Of a stretch of 64,000 bases of DNA, positions 61,368 to 64,000 are shown piece after piece (the first letter of the stretch is position 1; every line of letters begins with the position of its first letter). Under the pieces are notes generated by a model, which saw only the letters and a list, made by a program, of their open reading frames with translations, did not search any database and was not told the origin of the DNA. This DNA is from Chloroflexota bacterium (GTDB lineage: Bacteria > Chloroflexota > Anaerolineae > UBA1429). The translations under genes and the position numbers were made by a program. The stretch covers positions 30,585 to 94,584 of the forward strand of contig JAAYDC010000013.1 in the NCBI GenBank assembly GCA_012729455.1, written 5' to 3'.

Positions 61368-61454
61368 GATCCCTCCTTTGTGATGAACCGTTGTTGATTG
61401 GACGTTACCGCGTGACCCACTAACACGGATGCCTCAATCTATTGCATCACAATC

Positions 61455-61482
61455 ATCTTAACGCAAGGTTAATAAATGTCAA
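61455..61482 (-). promoter_or_regulatory. Promoter of the opp operon
   Basis: Minus-strand consensus TTGACA, 16-base spacer, TAAGAT, about 88 bases before the ATG. A TTGAGACAT/ATGTCAAC inverted repeat overlaps the -35 box. Confidence 0.75.
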
Positions 61483-61535
61483 CCAAGTTGAGACATCATT
61501 CTGTTTGCCAGGAGAATGTGTCATCAGCTTAATGT

Positions 61536-61564
61536 GTATTCCCCACACGCGTGGGGATGGATTA
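61536..61564 (+). CRISPR. Single type I-E-like CRISPR repeat
   Basis: GTATTCCCCACACGCGTGGGG followed by ATGGATTA. The CCCCAC/GTGGGG stem and ATGGA-type 3' end look like type I-E repeats (GTATTCCCC...GTGGGGAT...). No second copy was found 60-61 bases up- or downstream, so this is a solitary or terminal repeat, about 500 bases before cas3 on the same strand. Confidence 0.5.
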
Positions 61565-62067
61565 CCAGCAGGACGCAATGGCGCTGCTGATACCCAGGTC
61601 CGATGATGAGGGAAGCAGACAGCTCCCCAGAAAACAAATGTCATCGCGAATCAAGCATAAAAAGGACCTTTTACCTGATAGCTGGAGTGATATTATCACC
61701 GAACTTCATCTTTTTATCCTCGGCATAACAACCGGGCAGTAGTTACAGATGACTCTACTATCTTGTATTATATGCTTGGTGCGGCTTGTCTTGATAGCCG
61801 TGGTTTAGTAAAGCGAGCTTCATGGTAACGTTTTATGAAAAGCTCTAGTTCACTGGAATTACGAGTTCCTTATCCTGACCGTCATGTTGCCACTTGACGT
61901 ACACACCAACTTCCAATCAATTGTTCATAGTTGGAGCACCAAGGATCTGTGCGGTAGTTGCAACAATTGTGTGATATGCTTACTTCAGACCGATATGTCT
62001 GTGTCAGACTATCACAAGTCGCTTGTTGACCTGGTCAATTGTCGCCTTTAGTGCTAGGGAGGCTTGA
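61565..62067 (+). other. Intergenic region between the CRISPR repeat and cas3
   Basis: About 500 AT-richer bases without a convincing gene; ORF-track entry 61551-61742 has no RBS or protein-like composition. It contains palindromes (GTGATA-T-TATCAC at 61687-61699; GTCTG-TGT-CAGAC at 61997-62009) and a TTGACC-T-GGTCAA palindrome just before cas3. It may carry an array leader or a cas promoter. Confidence 0.4.
61986..62038 (+). promoter_or_regulatory. Operator-like inverted repeats upstream of cas3
   Basis: Three alternating half-sites, CAGAC (61986), GTCTG (61997) and CAGAC (62005), then the perfect palindrome TTGACCTGGTCAA (62026-62038), 29 bases before the cas3 ATG. TTGACC could also be a -35 box. 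No recognised regulator motif. Confidence 0.4.
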
Positions 62068-64000
62068 ATGGATCTGCAAAGTACAAATCTCGGACCATCT
62101 GGGGAATACTCTCTACCTTTATACAGCGGGCTTCTTAATTTTTGGGGCAAGTATGACGCTGAGACAGGCCTGTATCACCCATTACTTTATCACTTGATCG
62201 ACACAGGCCTAGTTGCAGCCACACTGCTCAGTACCAGTCGAGGCAGGCTCTGGGCTGATTCACTTGCGACCAACTTTAGGTGTACCACCGAAAGCCTGAT
62301 CTGTTGGTTGCCGTTCTGGGTTGCAGTGCATGATATTGGTAAGCTAACCAGCGCATTTCAGGGTAGCATACAAAGCCAGTCCGAGAGACTGGCAGGCCAG
62401 GGAATAACAGCACTGCCTTATCCTGTTCAAGCCGCATATCACAGCACCTATTCTTCCAGTATCCTGAAAGAATATGCCCAAAAAACACTCTCAATAGACC
62501 TGGCAACCGTTGTCTTGACAGCTCTGGGCGGACATCATGGCGTATATCCGACCGCTCAGCAGCGACGACAGGCGGATAGTCACCTGCGGGAGTTCGAATC
62601 AGAGTACTGGCAAACGAAGCAGGAAACATGCCTCCAATGTGTGGCTGATATACTCCCTGCCGTGAGCTGGCCAGAGGCACAGGTCAACAATGTATCTACT
62701 GCTATTGCCTCGCTAACTGGGTTGGTCATTCTATGTGATTGGTTAGCGTCCAACGAGATTGACTACCCCATGCAGCCCACCATGAATATCACAGACTATG
62801 TAAAACACTCTCGTATGGTTGCAGAGCAAGTGGTGGAGAAACGCGGGTTTGACCTTCCACCTCAGAGTACCAGCCCGACTTTGTTTGGTGATTTGTTCTA
62901 CGAATACGATCCTCGTCCTCTTCAGCAGGCGATCGACCATATTCCTGATAACATGCTATGCCATGCATGCTTGACTATCATCGAAGCTCCAACTGGTGAA
63001 GGTAAAACGGAAGCCGCTCTGGCATTGGCACATCGGATTGCCCAGCACACAGGTAGTGATGCTTTCTACTATGCGCTGCCTACGACCGCCACCAGCAACC
63101 AGATGTTTCAACGTATCGCACGCTACCTGAAGGACACACTTGGTCTCGATACGAGCGTCAAGCTCGTGCATGGACAATCTTTTATGACCGAGAGCGCACT
63201 CCTTACTCGGGCTCTAGGCACAGACGAGGGGCGTCTTCCAGACGATTGGTATACCCCTAAAAAACGTGCTCTATTAGCACCGTTTGGCGTCGGGACCGTC
63301 GATCAAGCTGAACTTGCTGTTCTCAATGTGCGATACGGTATTCTGCGTTTATTTGGCCTATACGGAAAGACGGTAATTATCGACGAAGTTCACGCATATG
63401 ACACCTACATGAGCACCATTATCGATCGCCTGCTCGCCTGGTTAGCCGCAGCGGGTAGCTCTGTCATTTTGCTCTCTGCGACACGGCCTCAGAGTAGGAA
63501 ACGTGAGTTAATGCTAGCCTACTCAAATCAAGCGTTCGAGTCTGACTCTAACGCGTACCCAAGTATAGCTGTCACTCAAGCTCCAGGATCGGAAAGCACG
63601 GTATTACCAGAACATTGCGTCCTCAATCCTCCTGCTACACATCCAGAGCGTATACTGCAACTCCAAAAGCTCCCGGATACCATCGACCCAGTTGCCGCAG
63701 CCGTATGGCTCGTAGATACCATTCGTGATGGTGGGTGCGTATCTTGGATTACAAACACCGTTCGTAGAGCCCAGGAGATATTCATCGAGGTAGACAAGCT
63801 AGCGCCACCTGATGTCCATCGGCTTCTGATCCATGCTCGCTACCCTCTAGATACTCGTTCGAGCCTTGAGGAGCAAGTGACTAACCGCTACGGCAAAGGA
63901 GGTGCCAGGCCCGCTAAAGGCATCGTGATCGGTACCCAGGTCCTTGAGCAGAGCTTGGATCTGGATTTCGATGTAATGGTATCTGACCTCGCGCCGATTG
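62068..64000 (+). CDS. cas3: CRISPR-associated helicase/nuclease Cas3, 5' part (3' partial)
   Basis: The frame is open from ATG 62068 to the window end (644 codons plus one base), and for that reason is not in the ORF track. GGGAGG lies 5 bases before the ATG. The N-terminal HD nuclease domain has YHPLLYHLIDTG, VAVHDIGKLTSAFQG (HD) and LGGHHG. The helicase core follows: Walker A EAPTGEGKTEAA, motif Ia LPTTATSNQM, DEVHAYD (DEAD/H box), LLSATRP, then GTQVLEQSLDLDFD (motif VI region). This domain order is that of type I Cas3, which degrades target DNA recruited by Cascade. Base composition is lower in GC than the surrounding genes, consistent with horizontal transfer. The remaining cas genes should follow beyond the window. 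Confidence 0.95.
   Translation, partial: MDLQSTNLGPSGEYSLPLYSGLLNFWGKYDAETGLYHPLLYHLIDTGLVAATLLSTSRGRLWADSLATNFRCTTESLICWLPFWVAVHDIGKLTSAFQGSIQSQSERLAGQGITALPYPVQAAYHSTYSSSILKEYAQKTLSIDLATVVLTALGGHHGVYPTAQQRRQADSHLREFESEYWQTKQETCLQCVADILPAVSWPEAQVNNVSTAIASLTGLVILCDWLASNEIDYPMQPTMNITDYVKHSRMVAEQVVEKRGFDLPPQSTSPTLFGDLFYEYDPRPLQQAIDHIPDNMLCHACLTIIEAPTGEGKTEAALALAHRIAQHTGSDAFYYALPTTATSNQMFQRIARYLKDTLGLDTSVKLVHGQSFMTESALLTRALGTDEGRLPDDWYTPKKRALLAPFGVGTVDQAELAVLNVRYGILRLFGLYGKTVIIDEVHAYDTYMSTIIDRLLAWLAAAGSSVILLSATRPQSRKRELMLAYSNQAFESDSNAYPSIAVTQAPGSESTVLPEHCVLNPPATHPERILQLQKLPDTIDPVAAAVWLVDTIRDGGCVSWITNTVRRAQEIFIEVDKLAPPDVHRLLIHARYPLDTRSSLEEQVTNRYGKGGARPAKGIVIGTQVLEQSLDLDFDVMVSDLAPI

Noticed and set aside
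61453-61644. 63-aa minus-strand ORF near the opp promoter
   Set aside because: Spans the opp promoter and the CRISPR-like repeat; no RBS.
61551-61742. 63-aa ORF after the CRISPR-like repeat
   Set aside because: Begins inside the repeat, has no RBS and no protein-like pattern.
62276-62680. Minus-strand ORFs inside cas3 (also 62743-62940, 62956-63177, 63576-63797)
   Set aside because: All are shadows of the uninterrupted cas3 frame.

Overview
The window reads as chromosomal DNA of an anaerobic or microaerophilic bacterium of the Chloroflexota (Anaerolineae-like). This is inferred from gene style (Cys-type sulfatase, GH2 and DUF4038-type glycosidases, lipoprotein solute-binding proteins, an MshC-like CysRS homologue, Moco/tungstate genes, a formate channel, a glycyl-radical fragment), from GC-rich coding sequence and from standard housekeeping genes. 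It was not tested by a database search. The last ~2 kb (cas3) is visibly less GC-rich and looks accessory.

Layout. 1-3 kb: end of an apiosidase-like hydrolase and a GH2 beta-mannosidase-like enzyme. 3-5.4 kb: flavodiiron protein, class II aldolase, tRNA-Leu(CAA). 5.5-7 kb: ECF sigma factor with a two-TM zinc anti-sigma protein. 7-9 kb: ftsY and prfB, the latter with its programmed +1 frameshift. 9-13 kb: a metallo-beta-lactamase-fold enzyme, an RpiR regulator, a 6S RNA not in the ORF track, and aspS. 13-16.7 kb: sulfatase, creatininase-like protein, HpaI aldolase, nitroreductase. 16.7-24.4 kb: a minus-strand molybdenum/tungsten cofactor cluster (mog, two moeA paralogues, moaA, moaC, MOSC, then tupBCA behind a structured riboswitch-like leader). 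24.5-28.2 kb: peptide/sugar ABC solute-binding protein plus two ATPases, without permeases. 28.3-32 kb: a glycosidase-like pseudogene with three frameshifts, a UroD-like protein, an adenosine-specific kinase. 32-39.7 kb: lipoprotein, trmD-rplS-rnhB, gyrA with a basic repetitive tail, a membrane protein, a Schlafen/AlbA-type ATPase. 39.9-44.7 kb: hflX, LL-DAP-type aminotransferase, M28 peptidase, trmFO. 44.7-49.2 kb: tRNA-Phe, tRNA-Gly, tRNA-Cys; selD, which is itself a selenoprotein (in-frame UGA plus hairpin, N-terminus missed by the ORF track); a HARE-HTH membrane protein; MshC/CysRS-like ligase; formate/nitrite channel. 49.2-53.9 kb: stand-alone NrdD-type glycyl-radical domain, metal-site-less M24 protein, ASRT-like protein, large glycosidase-like protein, two small membrane proteins. 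54-61.4 kb: UroD-like gene followed on the same strand by a complete Opp-type ABC transporter. 61.4-64 kb: intergenic region with one type I-E-like CRISPR repeat and inverted repeats, then the first 644 codons of cas3, running off the window and absent from the ORF track.

How it fits together. The Moco genes, two MoeA paralogues and the tungstate importer point to W- or Mo-dependent oxidoreductases elsewhere in the genome. SelD implies a selenocysteine pathway. FprA, FNT and the glycyl-radical domain fit anaerobic metabolism with oxygen defence. The glycosidase, sulfatase and ABC transporter genes suggest plant- or algal-polysaccharide use. The window ends at the start of a type I CRISPR-Cas locus, probably I-E.
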